Shown here one piece after another: positions 16,922 through 24,603 of a stretch of DNA of 64,000 nt. The stretch is taken from NCBI RefSeq assembly GCF_014701095.1, contig NZ_AP023439.1, positions 7,366,001 to 7,430,000 of the forward strand, given 5' to 3'. The position numbers and the translations under genes are program-made. This stretch comes from Streptomyces tuirus. GTDB taxonomy: Bacteria; Actinomycetota; Actinomycetes; Streptomycetales; Streptomycetaceae. Within the stretch, counting starts at the first letter, position 1. Each line of letters starts with the position of its first letter. The notes beneath the pieces were generated by a model. It was given only the letters and a program-made list of their open reading frames with translations. It did no database searches and was not told where the DNA came from.

Positions 16922-18340
16922 TCAGGCGTGCGGTGCGGGCCGGCCGAGCAGCCACAGCGCGCACGCCGCCAGGCACAGGGCGGCGGCGCCGCAGACGAGT
17001 GGCAGGGCCAGGGCGTTGCCCGGTGGCAGCCGGAACAGGGCGACTGCTCCGGCCGCGCCGGCCGCCGCGAGGCAGATCCCGGCCGACGACCAGGCCGCCC
17101 CGAACGCCTGGAGCAGCAGTGCGGTCCACAGGACGGCCGCGAGGAGCAGCAGGGCGGCCGGGTCGGAGCCGGTGAGCAGGGCCGCGGGCAGCAGCGGCGC
17201 GAGATAGGCGAACAGACAGAGGCCGAGGACACCGGCCGAGCGCAGCAGGAACCCGGCGGGCGTGGCGGTGGCGCGCAGCGCGGCGACCGACAGTCCGCGG
17301 TAGCGGTACAGCAGCCACTCCGCCGGCCCCATGCTCAGTGTCAGCACGATCACCGCGTACGGTTCCTCTCGCCCTTCCAGCAGCACCAGCACCCCCGCGG
17401 CCAGCCCGAACAGGCCGTACGGCAGCGACCACAGCAGCCGCGGACGGGGCGCGCCGGTGGAGGCCGGCACGGCGAGAGCGCCCCGCAGGACCCAGCCGGT
17501 GACGCCGAGCGTGGCGAGCAGCGCCAGCAAGGGCAGCCCGGCCCGCAGTGCGGGGTCCAGCTCCCACCACGGCAGGACGGCCGCACCCGCGAGCAGCGGG
17601 CTGAGCGCGGCCAGAAGCAGGCGTTCGCGGCCCAGCACCAGCAGGACACCGGCGGCCGCCAGATACGCGGACTGCGCGGCCGCCACCAGCGTCACCGCTC
17701 CGCCGTCGGCGGGCAGCGCGGCGACCGCCGTGGCCACCACCGCCCCCACGGGCGCGCCGGCCAGGAGGGTACGGCCCGCCTCCCGGCGTCCGGTCGCCAT
17801 CCGCAGGTGCGCGCGGTGGCCGAGCGCCTGCCCCCACGCCCAGGAGACGAGCCCGGCCACGACGAGGGCGGGCGCGTACCCGCCGGCGTTCCACAACGGC
17901 GCGGTCAGCAGGTAGGCGAGCCCCGGCAGGGCGAACAGCACGCCCCGCAGCAGACAGCGCAGGGTGTCGGGACGCCAGGGGTCGACTGCGGGGGCGGGCT
18001 CGGGGAAGGTGCGCGGCACCCGCTCATAGAGGGCGGAGGCCAGGGAGAACAGGTTCGGGTGGCCGTAGCGTTCGTTGATCAGGGAGGCGGACAGTCCCTC
18101 CGCCTCCAGCAGTGCCGCCACCTCGTAGGGGTGGACGGCGGGGCCGATGCGGTCGGCGAGTTCGGCGGCGAGTTCGCTGACCGCCTCCTCGTCGGGGCCG
18201 TGCCGGGGCAGCCGGATGGCGAGGGTGGTGTCGTCCAGGGCCCAGCGCGGCCGGCGGCGCGGCGGGCGGGGACGGGCCAGCCGGATGGCCAGCGTGTCCT
18301 GCTCCGCGCCCCCGGGTTCCAGGGACATCGGCCCGCTCAC
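16922..18340 (-). CDS. Multi-spanning membrane protein of the exopolysaccharide operon
   Basis: A 472-residue protein. The first ~125 residues are soluble and contain a short duplication, TLAIRLARP and TLAIRLPRH, about 25 residues apart, then a small acidic/helical segment ending in NERYGHPNLFSLA. From about residue 130 onward there are roughly 10-12 hydrophobic helices with few charged loops. In the Pel system the equivalent position is held by PelG, a MATE/flippase-like exporter; here I see no direct PelG motif, so the assignment as exporter or flippase is by position and topology only. The GTG at 18340 overlaps the stop of the PelF-like gene (GTGA). Confidence 0.75.
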   Translation of the reverse strand: MSGPMSLEPGGAEQDTLAIRLARPRPPRRRPRWALDDTTLAIRLPRHGPDEEAVSELAAELADRIGPAVHPYEVAALLEAEGLSASLINERYGHPNLFSLASALYERVPRTFPEPAPAVDPWRPDTLRCLLRGVLFALPGLAYLLTAPLWNAGGYAPALVVAGLVSWAWGQALGHRAHLRMATGRREAGRTLLAGAPVGAVVATAVAALPADGGAVTLVAAAQSAYLAAAGVLLVLGRERLLLAALSPLLAGAAVLPWWELDPALRAGLPLLALLATLGVTGWVLRGALAVPASTGAPRPRLLWSLPYGLFGLAAGVLVLLEGREEPYAVIVLTLSMGPAEWLLYRYRGLSVAALRATATPAGFLLRSAGVLGLCLFAYLAPLLPAALLTGSDPAALLLLAAVLWTALLLQAFGAAWSSAGICLAAAGAAGAVALFRLPPGNALALPLVCGAAALCLAACALWLLGRPAPHA

Positions 18341-19857
18341 AGCACGAGGCTTCCGGTGCCGTGGACGACCGGCGCGGACATCCCGAACGCCGGCAGGACC
18401 GCCGTCGACTCCGGTGCCGGGTGGGCCAGTTCCAGATAGACGGACCGAAACGTGTCAATGGTCTGCCGGAGGGTGAACTGCTCGATGACCCGCAACCGTG
18501 CCGCCTCACCCATCGCCCCGCGCCGCGCGGGGTCCCCCAGCAGCTCCAGCGCCGCCGCGGCCATCGCCGCCGGATCGCGCGGGGGCACCACCAGCCCCGT
18601 GTCTCCGACGGCCTCGCGGACACCGCCCACGTCGGTGGAGACGGTGGCCCGGCCGCAGGACATGGCCTCGATCAGGGTGAAGGGGAAACCCTCGCTGATG
18701 CTGGAGAGCATCACGACGTTCCCGGCGCCGTAGGCGTCCCTGATGTCGTCGACGCGCCCCTCGAAGGTGACGGCGTCGGCGTGCCCGAGCTCGGCGGCCA
18801 GCGCCTCACAGCGCTCCCGGTAGGCCTCTCCGCCCCGCGGTGTCCCGCCGAACAGCCGGAGCCGCGCGAGCGGCAGCCGGTCGCGGACGAGGGCGAAGGC
18901 CCGGATGAGGGTCTCCAGGTCCTTGATGGGGTCGACGCGGCCGGCCCAGCTGAGGGTGGGGGAGTCCGGCTCGGGCCCCGCCGCCGGGAACGCGGCGGGG
19001 TCGACGCCGTTGTAGACCGTGCGGATCGACTCCGGGTCGGCGCCGCCCTCCTCCTCCCACAGCCGGTTGTAGCGGTTGCCCGGTGTGATCAGGGCGGCCC
19101 GGCGGTAGCTCTCCTGCGCGAGCAGCCGGAAGAACCCGAGGATCACGGCTTTCACCGGCCAGCGGTAGGGCGCGGTGCGGTACCCGAGGTAGCGCTCGCG
19201 CAGATACACGCCGTGCTCGGTCAGCAGCAGCGGAACACCGTGCCGTTCGAGGGCGACCAGGCCCGGCAGGACGGCGACCCCGCCGCTCACCGCGTGCGCG
19301 ACCCCGCTCTCGGGGGCCGGGGCGGCCAGGGGGCGCAGGGCGTGTTCCAGCAGGGCGGTCGCGGTGAGCGCGTCGTGCAGGGTCGGCCGCGCCTCGCGCA
19401 CGGCGAGACCGGGGCGGTTCCACAGCGCGGTGAGGATCGCGATCGCCCGGTCCGCGCGCAGAAAGGGGCTCAGCGTCCCCTCCGACGCCGCCCGTGCCAG
19501 CACGTACAGGGCGGGCGCGAACCCGTCCTCGCCTCGCGGGTCGAGCAGCGCGGTCAGGAACCGCTCGTAGGCGGCGGCGAGTTGGTTGCGGGACCGGCCC
19601 CGGGGCGGGCGGCCCTCGGGCGGGGCGCCCCACATCGGGACGGACAGCACACGGGAGACGTGCGCGGGCAGGTCCCAGACGACCGGCTCACGTCCGGTGC
19701 CGGTGACGGCGATGACGTCGAAGGCCAGGTCGGGCATGCCTTGGACGAGTTGGTCGCACCAGACGCTGACGCCTCCGTGGCTGTGCGGGTAGGTGCCTTC
19801 GGTGAGCAGGGTGACGCGCGTCGCTCCGGTACGTCGCGCGCCCTGGGGAACGGGCAT
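18337..19857 (-). CDS. PelF-like GT4 glycosyltransferase
   Basis: A 506-residue GT-B glycosyltransferase of family 4. The N-terminus VTLLTEGTYPHSHGGVSVW matches the PelF type, in which TEGTYP and GGVSxW are diagnostic. The C-terminal half has LSWAGRVDPIKDLETLIRA and the donor-binding SEGFPFTLIEAMSCGRATV with the E-x7-E pair, followed by GGVREAVGDTGLVV. PelF uses UDP-GalNAc/UDP-GlcNAc in Pel synthesis. It is soluble, with no membrane segment, and likely works with the membrane protein translated from the overlapping gene. The ATG at 19857 has GGAG 7 nt upstream. The frame extends upstream to 20157, but that part overlaps the deacetylase gene and is low complexity. Confidence 0.92.
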   Translation of the reverse strand: MPVPQGARRTGATRVTLLTEGTYPHSHGGVSVWCDQLVQGMPDLAFDVIAVTGTGREPVVWDLPAHVSRVLSVPMWGAPPEGRPPRGRSRNQLAAAYERFLTALLDPRGEDGFAPALYVLARAASEGTLSPFLRADRAIAILTALWNRPGLAVREARPTLHDALTATALLEHALRPLAAPAPESGVAHAVSGGVAVLPGLVALERHGVPLLLTEHGVYLRERYLGYRTAPYRWPVKAVILGFFRLLAQESYRRAALITPGNRYNRLWEEEGGADPESIRTVYNGVDPAAFPAAGPEPDSPTLSWAGRVDPIKDLETLIRAFALVRDRLPLARLRLFGGTPRGGEAYRERCEALAAELGHADAVTFEGRVDDIRDAYGAGNVVMLSSISEGFPFTLIEAMSCGRATVSTDVGGVREAVGDTGLVVPPRDPAAMAAAALELLGDPARRGAMGEAARLRVIEQFTLRQTIDTFRSVYLELAHPAPESTAVLPAFGMSAPVVHGTGSLVL

Positions 19858-19951
19858 CGATGTGCTCCACGGCCGAGGTGTGGGGTGGTTCGGGCAGGCC
19901 CCGGCCGCCGCCGGGCGGCCAGGACCTTCAGGTCGTGCGCGGATGCGCCGT

Positions 19952-22081
19952 TCAGCTGTCCGTGGTGCGACCCACCGGGTCGGTGACGCCCGCGGGGACA
20001 CGGGTGTCCGGTGCGGGCCTGGTGGCGGGGGCGGTCCCGGCGGCGGCCTCGGGGCCCGGAGCCACGGCGGAGGCCGGCAGGGTGAGGGCGAGCGGCGCGC
20101 CCGTGGAGGGAGTCCAGCCGGACACCGACCCGGCGTAGGCCTCGCCGAACGCGGCACCGGCCAGCGTGGTGCCGGTGGGCAGGGTCGCGGTGACCGCCAG
20201 TCCGTCCCGTGCGTCGACGGTCACCGTGCCACCGATGCGGTAGGCCGTGATCTCTCCGGCCCCGAGTGCGGCCTGCCACTTCGCCCGGCGCCCGAGTTCC
20301 GCGCCGATGTCGCGCATCCGCAGGTTCACCACGGGGGTGTTCTCGGAGAACAGTGCCTTGTAGCCGTCCAGGACGCCGTCGAGCACGGGGTAGGCGATGC
20401 GGTCCTCGGCCAGGTTCGACTGGTGGATGAAGTGCGGCTTGGGGTCGTTGGCCAGGACGTGCCCGAGAGCGATCTGCGTCTCCAGCGGCACGATGTGATC
20501 GGCGTAGCCGGTGGCGGTGTCCAGCGGCGCCGGCAGACATGTGGTCGTGGCCGGGTTGTCCTCGCAGATGCCGCTGCCTCCCTGGGCGCGGCTGGTGTAG
20601 ATCCAGTTGTACTCGTCGACCTGCTCGGCCGCCCGGCCGGCGTTGTAGAAGACGTTCATCGGGTAGCGGGGCACGGTCGTGGACGGACCGACCCGGCGCT
20701 GTCCGGGCTCGCGGGAGTTGTCGGAGCCGAGCCAGGCGATGTCGTTGTCGCCCAGGGCGAGCGCCAGATTGGGGTTGTCCTCGGGCTGCTGCGGCAGGAC
20801 CTTCATGCCCGAGTGCTCGCCGGTGACCAACTCGCCGTTCACCAGCGGCAGTCCGGCGCTCACGCCCCAGACCCGGTTGATGGCGATCTCGTCGGAGATG
20901 TCGTTGCGGCTCATCCACCGGGTGCTGCCGTCGGCGTCGGTCGCGCACGTCCAGGGCACCACGGTCGTGTCCTGAACACAGCCGAGGAAGGGGTGCGAGT
21001 AGGTGTGGTTGATCCACCGGAACTCGCCCCGGCGTGCGATCAGCCGGTCGGCGAGCGGGTCGGAGCCGTTGTTGTCCTCGCGGTGGTCGACGCTGCCGGC
21101 GCCGTTGTAGGCGAAGTCGAGGGTGAACTGGTTGCCGTTCTGCCACTCGACGGCGTGGTCGACGTCGGAGGGAGTCATCCGGATCGGGTCGGGCGTGGCC
21201 GTCGGGTCCGTGCAGTCGACGTCGCCGGGCGTGCAGTTGAGCCGGCTGTTCCACCGGTCGTCCGCCGCGAACACATCGTCCACGTGGACGGCGAAGTAGT
21301 TCCGCGAGGCGCCCAGGTGCACACCGCCGGTCATCCACTCCACGATGCCGCGGGCCAGGAGCCGGAACTGCTGCTGGTACCGGTTGTAGACGAAGGTGAC
21401 GACCAGCTCGCGCCTACCGTCGTGCCGGTACTCGCCCACCAGCGTGCCCTTGCCCGACTGCCCGGGGATCGCCGCCTCGACATACGGGGTGAAGTCGGCC
21501 CCCGCCACGGGCTTCGACAGGTAGGCGTAACTCTCGCCGATCGCCGGGTCGTTGTCCTCGAAGGGCACCGCCCCGTCGAGATAGCCGAAGGGGCCCGCCT
21601 TGCCTGCGGCGGTAACCTCCGCCCGCTTGCCGTCGATGCTGCCGGAGTAGCCGCCGTGGACCGGGTACTGCAGACCGGCTTCGGGACGCGCGTACGTGTA
21701 GGCGTCGACCTGGGGCACGTCGTACGTCCGCTCGTACGCCGCCAGGGCCGCCATCTCGGAGGAGCCGGCCGGGAACGGGTTGTCGTTGGGCAGCACCACG
21801 GCCTGGAACTTGGCGCGCGGCCTGCCGTCCACGGTGTCCGCGAGGAAGTCGGCGTCGATCACGGTCCGGCCGGACTGCGTGAGGTCGATCCGGGTGTACG
21901 GCGTACCCGCGGCGGCCAGTTCGGCGGCGATGGCGTCGGTCGACGGGCCGCCGTCGCTCACCACCAGCACCCGCAGATCGATGCGGGGCGTGGTGTCGGC
22001 GTGTGCCGCGCCGGCCGGCAGGCCCAGAGCGGCGATGAGCGCGCCCACCGTGAGCACGGTGGTGCGTGTGGTCCGCTTCAT
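19952..22081 (-). CDS. Agd3-like secreted polysaccharide deacetylase (CE18-type)
   Basis: A 709-residue secreted protein with an N-terminal signal peptide (MKRTTRTT, hydrophobic core, cleavage near GAAHA). The first ~230 residues resemble the accessory domains of Agd3 (IDLRVLVVSDGG, QAVVLPNDNPFP). A NodB-like catalytic core follows: FAVHVDDVF gives the metal/base aspartates (268, 269) and WINHTYSHPF the metal histidines (359, 363). In Aspergillus, Agd3 deacetylates galactosaminogalactan, making it cationic and adhesive. The C-terminus is a beta-rich, Ala/Pro-rich tail. GGGGAGG precedes the ATG at 22081. It is the first gene of the operon, 94 bp ahead of the PelF-like gene. I am confident of the deacetylase fold and fairly confident of the CE18 placement. 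Confidence 0.82.
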   Translation of the reverse strand: MKRTTRTTVLTVGALIAALGLPAGAAHADTTPRIDLRVLVVSDGGPSTDAIAAELAAAGTPYTRIDLTQSGRTVIDADFLADTVDGRPRAKFQAVVLPNDNPFPAGSSEMAALAAYERTYDVPQVDAYTYARPEAGLQYPVHGGYSGSIDGKRAEVTAAGKAGPFGYLDGAVPFEDNDPAIGESYAYLSKPVAGADFTPYVEAAIPGQSGKGTLVGEYRHDGRRELVVTFVYNRYQQQFRLLARGIVEWMTGGVHLGASRNYFAVHVDDVFAADDRWNSRLNCTPGDVDCTDPTATPDPIRMTPSDVDHAVEWQNGNQFTLDFAYNGAGSVDHREDNNGSDPLADRLIARRGEFRWINHTYSHPFLGCVQDTTVVPWTCATDADGSTRWMSRNDISDEIAINRVWGVSAGLPLVNGELVTGEHSGMKVLPQQPEDNPNLALALGDNDIAWLGSDNSREPGQRRVGPSTTVPRYPMNVFYNAGRAAEQVDEYNWIYTSRAQGGSGICEDNPATTTCLPAPLDTATGYADHIVPLETQIALGHVLANDPKPHFIHQSNLAEDRIAYPVLDGVLDGYKALFSENTPVVNLRMRDIGAELGRRAKWQAALGAGEITAYRIGGTVTVDARDGLAVTATLPTGTTLAGAAFGEAYAGSVSGWTPSTGAPLALTLPASAVAPGPEAAAGTAPATRPAPDTRVPAGVTDPVGRTTDS

Positions 22082-22478
22082 GCGGTGAGGTCCCCTCCCC
22101 GGGCAGGGGTGAGTACTGCTCCGCTGAGCGGACGCACCCCCTTGCGTGCCGCCGGCGTCCCCCTCAGAAGCCAGTTCGTCACGCATCCGTTCGGGTCACA
22201 TAGTGAGGTCTGTGTGGAGATTTCGCGGTCGTGTTGCGGAACATGACGGAAAAGCGCAGGTGTCGAACAGGACGCTTCCGAAAGCGAAATGAGTCGTTCC
22301 CGGTCACGTCCGGACGTCGGAGCAGTTGGGTGCGGGGGCCCGGCATGCTGGTCCGGGGCCTGAGCGGCGCACCGGCGGGCCGGTGGGGCCCGCCGGCCGG
22401 AGTGCCAGTGGTCCAGACCGGGGCGGCTGCCTGGGCAGGGAGGGTTTCAGGTCACCGCCGTCGGCTCCGTACGGAGTG
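22082..22478. promoter_or_regulatory. Gene-free region upstream of the exopolysaccharide operon
   Basis: A 397-bp stretch with no convincing gene. It is noticeably less GC-rich near 22190-22300 and should hold the operon promoter. On the plus strand 22231-22557 is open but shows no codon bias or homology. I cannot identify a specific -10/-35 pair or operator. Confidence 0.35.
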
Positions 22479-23006
22479 TCAGGAACAGAGCACTCGCGTC
22501 ACGGGCGTGTACACCGGGCCGCCACTGACGTTCGTGGAGTCGCTGAACTCGGCGTAGAAGTACGAGTAGAAGCCGATGTTGCCGTTGCAGCCGGAGTCGG
22601 CGGCGACGTCCAGCGTCAGGGTGACCGTACGGCTCTGACCGGGCGGGATGGTGGTGCCGTAGTTGCCGCCGAGGTTGGCCGGGCCGGTGCCGGTGCACGG
22701 GGCGGGACCGTTGGCGGTGGCCAGGTCGCACCCGGAGAAGCTGTATTTCAGGTCGGGGCGCTGGGTGGTCAGCCAGGTCGGCTCGATCGTCTGGTACACG
22801 AACCAGACGTCGTAGGTGTTGTTGTTCTTGATGGTCATCGACAGCTTGACCGAGCCGCCGGGCGTGGTGGTCGCGCTGTCGGTGGCGAAGGTCAGCTCCG
22901 CCGGCGCCGGGTCCGCCGCACTCGCGCCGGGGGCCAGGCCGAACACGGCGAGGGCGAGGGCGAGGACGGCACCGAGGCCGACACGTCTCATCAGGGGTGA
23001 TCGCAT
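22479..23006 (-). CDS. Secreted protein of unknown function
   Basis: A 175-residue exported protein: basic start, hydrophobic GLGAVLALALAVFGLAP, cleavage near GASAAD. The mature part is Thr/Asn-rich with beta-sandwich character (GGSVKLSMTIKNNNTYDVWFVYQ, GQSRTVTLTLDV) and four cysteines (CDLA, PCTG, GCNG, VLCS) that may form two disulfides. It resembles small beta-sandwich extracellular proteins but I do not recognise a named family. Start ATG at 23006 (MRSPLMRR); an ATG at 22991 is an alternative, and neither has a strong binding site. It lies upstream of the polysaccharide operon in the same direction, with a 397-bp gap, so it is probably a separate unit. Confidence 0.7.
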   Translation of the reverse strand: MRSPLMRRVGLGAVLALALAVFGLAPGASAADPAPAELTFATDSATTTPGGSVKLSMTIKNNNTYDVWFVYQTIEPTWLTTQRPDLKYSFSGCDLATANGPAPCTGTGPANLGGNYGTTIPPGQSRTVTLTLDVAADSGCNGNIGFYSYFYAEFSDSTNVSGGPVYTPVTRVLCS

Positions 23007-23565
23007 GGCCTGGGAGGCTAGGCAGGGGCCGGGCGGAGCGTCTGCCCCGAAGGGAAGGCGCCGTCGGCCACTCGGCTGGAAGTGTTCATGACGTGATCGA
23101 GGCGTGTCGAAAGTATGGAGGTGCGGCGGAGGTCGCGTTCGCCCAGGCAGTCGGCGCGCGCCGGAAGCGGTCGTGCGGGCGGAACGTGGTCGCCCGATTC
23201 CATGGCGTGAGGAGTGGACATTGGCGCGTATCGGATCCGGCAGGCCTCTCCGGCGCCCGTGATCATCCCGGGATTCTCGGCCATCCGCCGAATTCCGGCC
23301 GCTGCGCCACCGGCCCCCGTCAGGACGTCCCGAGGCCACGCGGCGGCGTGCCGACCACGACGCCCGCCGCCGGCGCGGGACTCAGCCCGAGGTGTCCACT
23401 GCCTCGGCGATGTTGTGAAATGGAGGCTAAGCGCTACAGCGACGTAACACTTCTCGAATCGACGCCGTCGAGATGCCAGTCACCTGTCGAGACGGTGACG
23501 GCGTAAGGGAAGTGCATGTGCGAGGCTGGTCAGCGGGGCGATACGGACAAGAAAGGTGATGCGCC
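23007..23565. other. Gene-free stretch upstream of msrA
   Basis: About 560 bp between the divergent secreted-protein and msrA genes. Open frames here (for example plus-strand 22997-23506) have poor codon bias and no recognisable domain. A slightly AT-rich patch near 23415-23460 could hold the msrA promoter. No repeat or RNA structure stands out. Confidence 0.4.
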
Positions 23566-24075
23566 ATGAGCGATGTCGAGGAGAGGGCGCTGCTGGCGGG
23601 CGGGTGCTTCTGGGGCATGCAGGAGTTGATCCGGTCGCTCCCCGGTGTGATCCGTACCCGCGTCGGCTACAGCGGCGACAACGACAAGCCCCACCCCACC
23701 TACCGTGACCATGGCCGGCACGCGGAGTCGATCGAGATCGTGTTCGATCCGACCGCGACCGACTATCGCGCGATCCTGGAGTACTTCTTCCAGATCCACG
23801 ACCCGACCACGAGCAACCGGCAGGGCAACGACATCGGCCTGAGCTACCGCTCCGCCATCTTCTACCTCGACGACGAGCAGCGCCGCGTCGCGCAGGACAC
23901 CATCGCCGACGTCGAAGCGTCCGGCCTGTGGCCGGGGCCGGTGGTGACCGAGGTGGTGCCGGCGGGCCCGTTCTGGGACGCCGAGCCGGAGCACCAGGAC
24001 TACCTCCAGCGCTACCCGGACGGCTACACCTGCCACTTCCCGCGCCCGAACTGGCGGTTGCCCAGGCGTGGCTAA
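23566..24075 (+). CDS. msrA: Peptide-methionine (S)-S-oxide reductase MsrA
   Basis: A 169-residue MsrA. The catalytic cysteine is in AGGCFWGMQE, followed by the conserved RVGYSGD and HAESIEIVFDP. Family residues for substrate binding are visible in IHDPTTSNRQGNDIG and YRSAIFY, and EPEHQDYLQRYPDGYTCH is the typical C-terminal block. It reduces methionine-S-sulfoxide in proteins with thioredoxin. The ending is short, with no extra resolving cysteines beyond YTCH, so recycling probably differs from that of longer MsrAs. AAAGG precedes the ATG. Cytosolic. Confidence 0.95.
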   Translation: MSDVEERALLAGGCFWGMQELIRSLPGVIRTRVGYSGDNDKPHPTYRDHGRHAESIEIVFDPTATDYRAILEYFFQIHDPTTSNRQGNDIGLSYRSAIFYLDDEQRRVAQDTIADVEASGLWPGPVVTEVVPAGPFWDAEPEHQDYLQRYPDGYTCHFPRPNWRLPRRG

Positions 24076-24144
24076 AGGAGCCAAGGCCACACCGGGCGGT
24101 TGAGCGAACGCGAACGAGCTCTGGACCGGGCCGGCCCGGTGCCC

Positions 24145-24310
24145 TTAGCCCATCTTCTCGTTGCGGCACGGTTTTTGGTGGGGGGCGACGCGGCGCGCGG
24201 TCACCCCCGCCGAGTGCCGCAGCTCCGCCAACTGCCCCTGCGCTTCGGCGTACCGCCGCTCCCAACGCTACCGCTCCGCGCCCTTCTCGCCTTGCTCCTC
24301 GATACAAGGC
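24145..24310 (-). pseudogene. Short degenerate coding remnant upstream of rph
   Basis: On the minus strand, a frame ending in TAA at 24145 reads RWERRYAEAQGQLAELRHSA and then VAPHQKPCRNEKMG, an ordered, protein-like composition, but it is broken by a TAG about 33 codons before its end and by a further stop upstream. I do not recognise the parent gene. It may be the tail of a deleted gene. Low confidence. Confidence 0.25.
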
Positions 24311-24420
24311 CCACGTCACTGGCAGCGCAACAGTCGCCGCGCCGGACACCGCTCGGTTCCAGCAGCCCGGTCCAGCGGTCCGGTCACGCGGACTGCTCCA
24401 GCGCTCCGGAACGCACAAAA

Positions 24421-24442
24421 GGCAAGGAGATCTCTCCTTGCC
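24421..24442 (-). terminator. Perfect palindromic hairpin followed by T-run on the minus strand
   Basis: Arms GGCAAGGAGA (24421-24430) and TCTCCTTGCC (24433-24442) with a 2-nt centre. Read on the minus strand the hairpin is followed by TTTTGTG, as in an intrinsic terminator. It lies just upstream of the rph promoter/RAE, so it may insulate rph or end a minus-strand transcript. An operator role is the alternative. Confidence 0.45.
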
Positions 24443-24463
24443 TCTCCCAACTTATAGCGCACC

Positions 24464-24486
24464 GGGGGCCTTGCGGCAAGGCCCCC
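24464..24486 (+). promoter_or_regulatory. Rifamycin-associated element (RAE) upstream of rph
   Basis: A perfect inverted repeat, GGGGGCCTTGC and GCAAGGCCCCC around a single central G, ~118 bp upstream of the rph ATG. It matches the RAE known upstream of rifamycin-inactivating genes in actinomycetes. A -10-like TATAGC (24454-24459) lies just before it, so the element probably covers the start of the transcript. Confidence 0.85.
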
Positions 24487-24603
24487 GTCTCGGCGCAGAA
24501 TCATCGGCCGAAGCCACAACCTGCGGAAACGGGGACACGAGGTGCGTGTGTCGGAGATCGGGACGTGCTGGACCTGCGGCGCGGCAGAAGCGGAGGTGTC
24601 GCG

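Noticed and set aside
15870..17894. 674-codon minus-strand frame that would extend the LegB-like protein by ~340 residues
   Set aside because: The extra part is Arg/Gly-rich and overlaps the membrane protein gene; homology starts at the TTG at 16871, which has a ribosome binding site.
19793..22246. 817-codon plus-strand frame across the deacetylase gene
   Set aside because: Val/Gly/Arg shadow with no domain; the minus-strand gene has a signal peptide and metal-binding motifs.
24100..24603. N-terminal extension of the rifampin phosphotransferase
   Set aside because: It would run through the RAE and promoter; family homology and normal length start at 24604.
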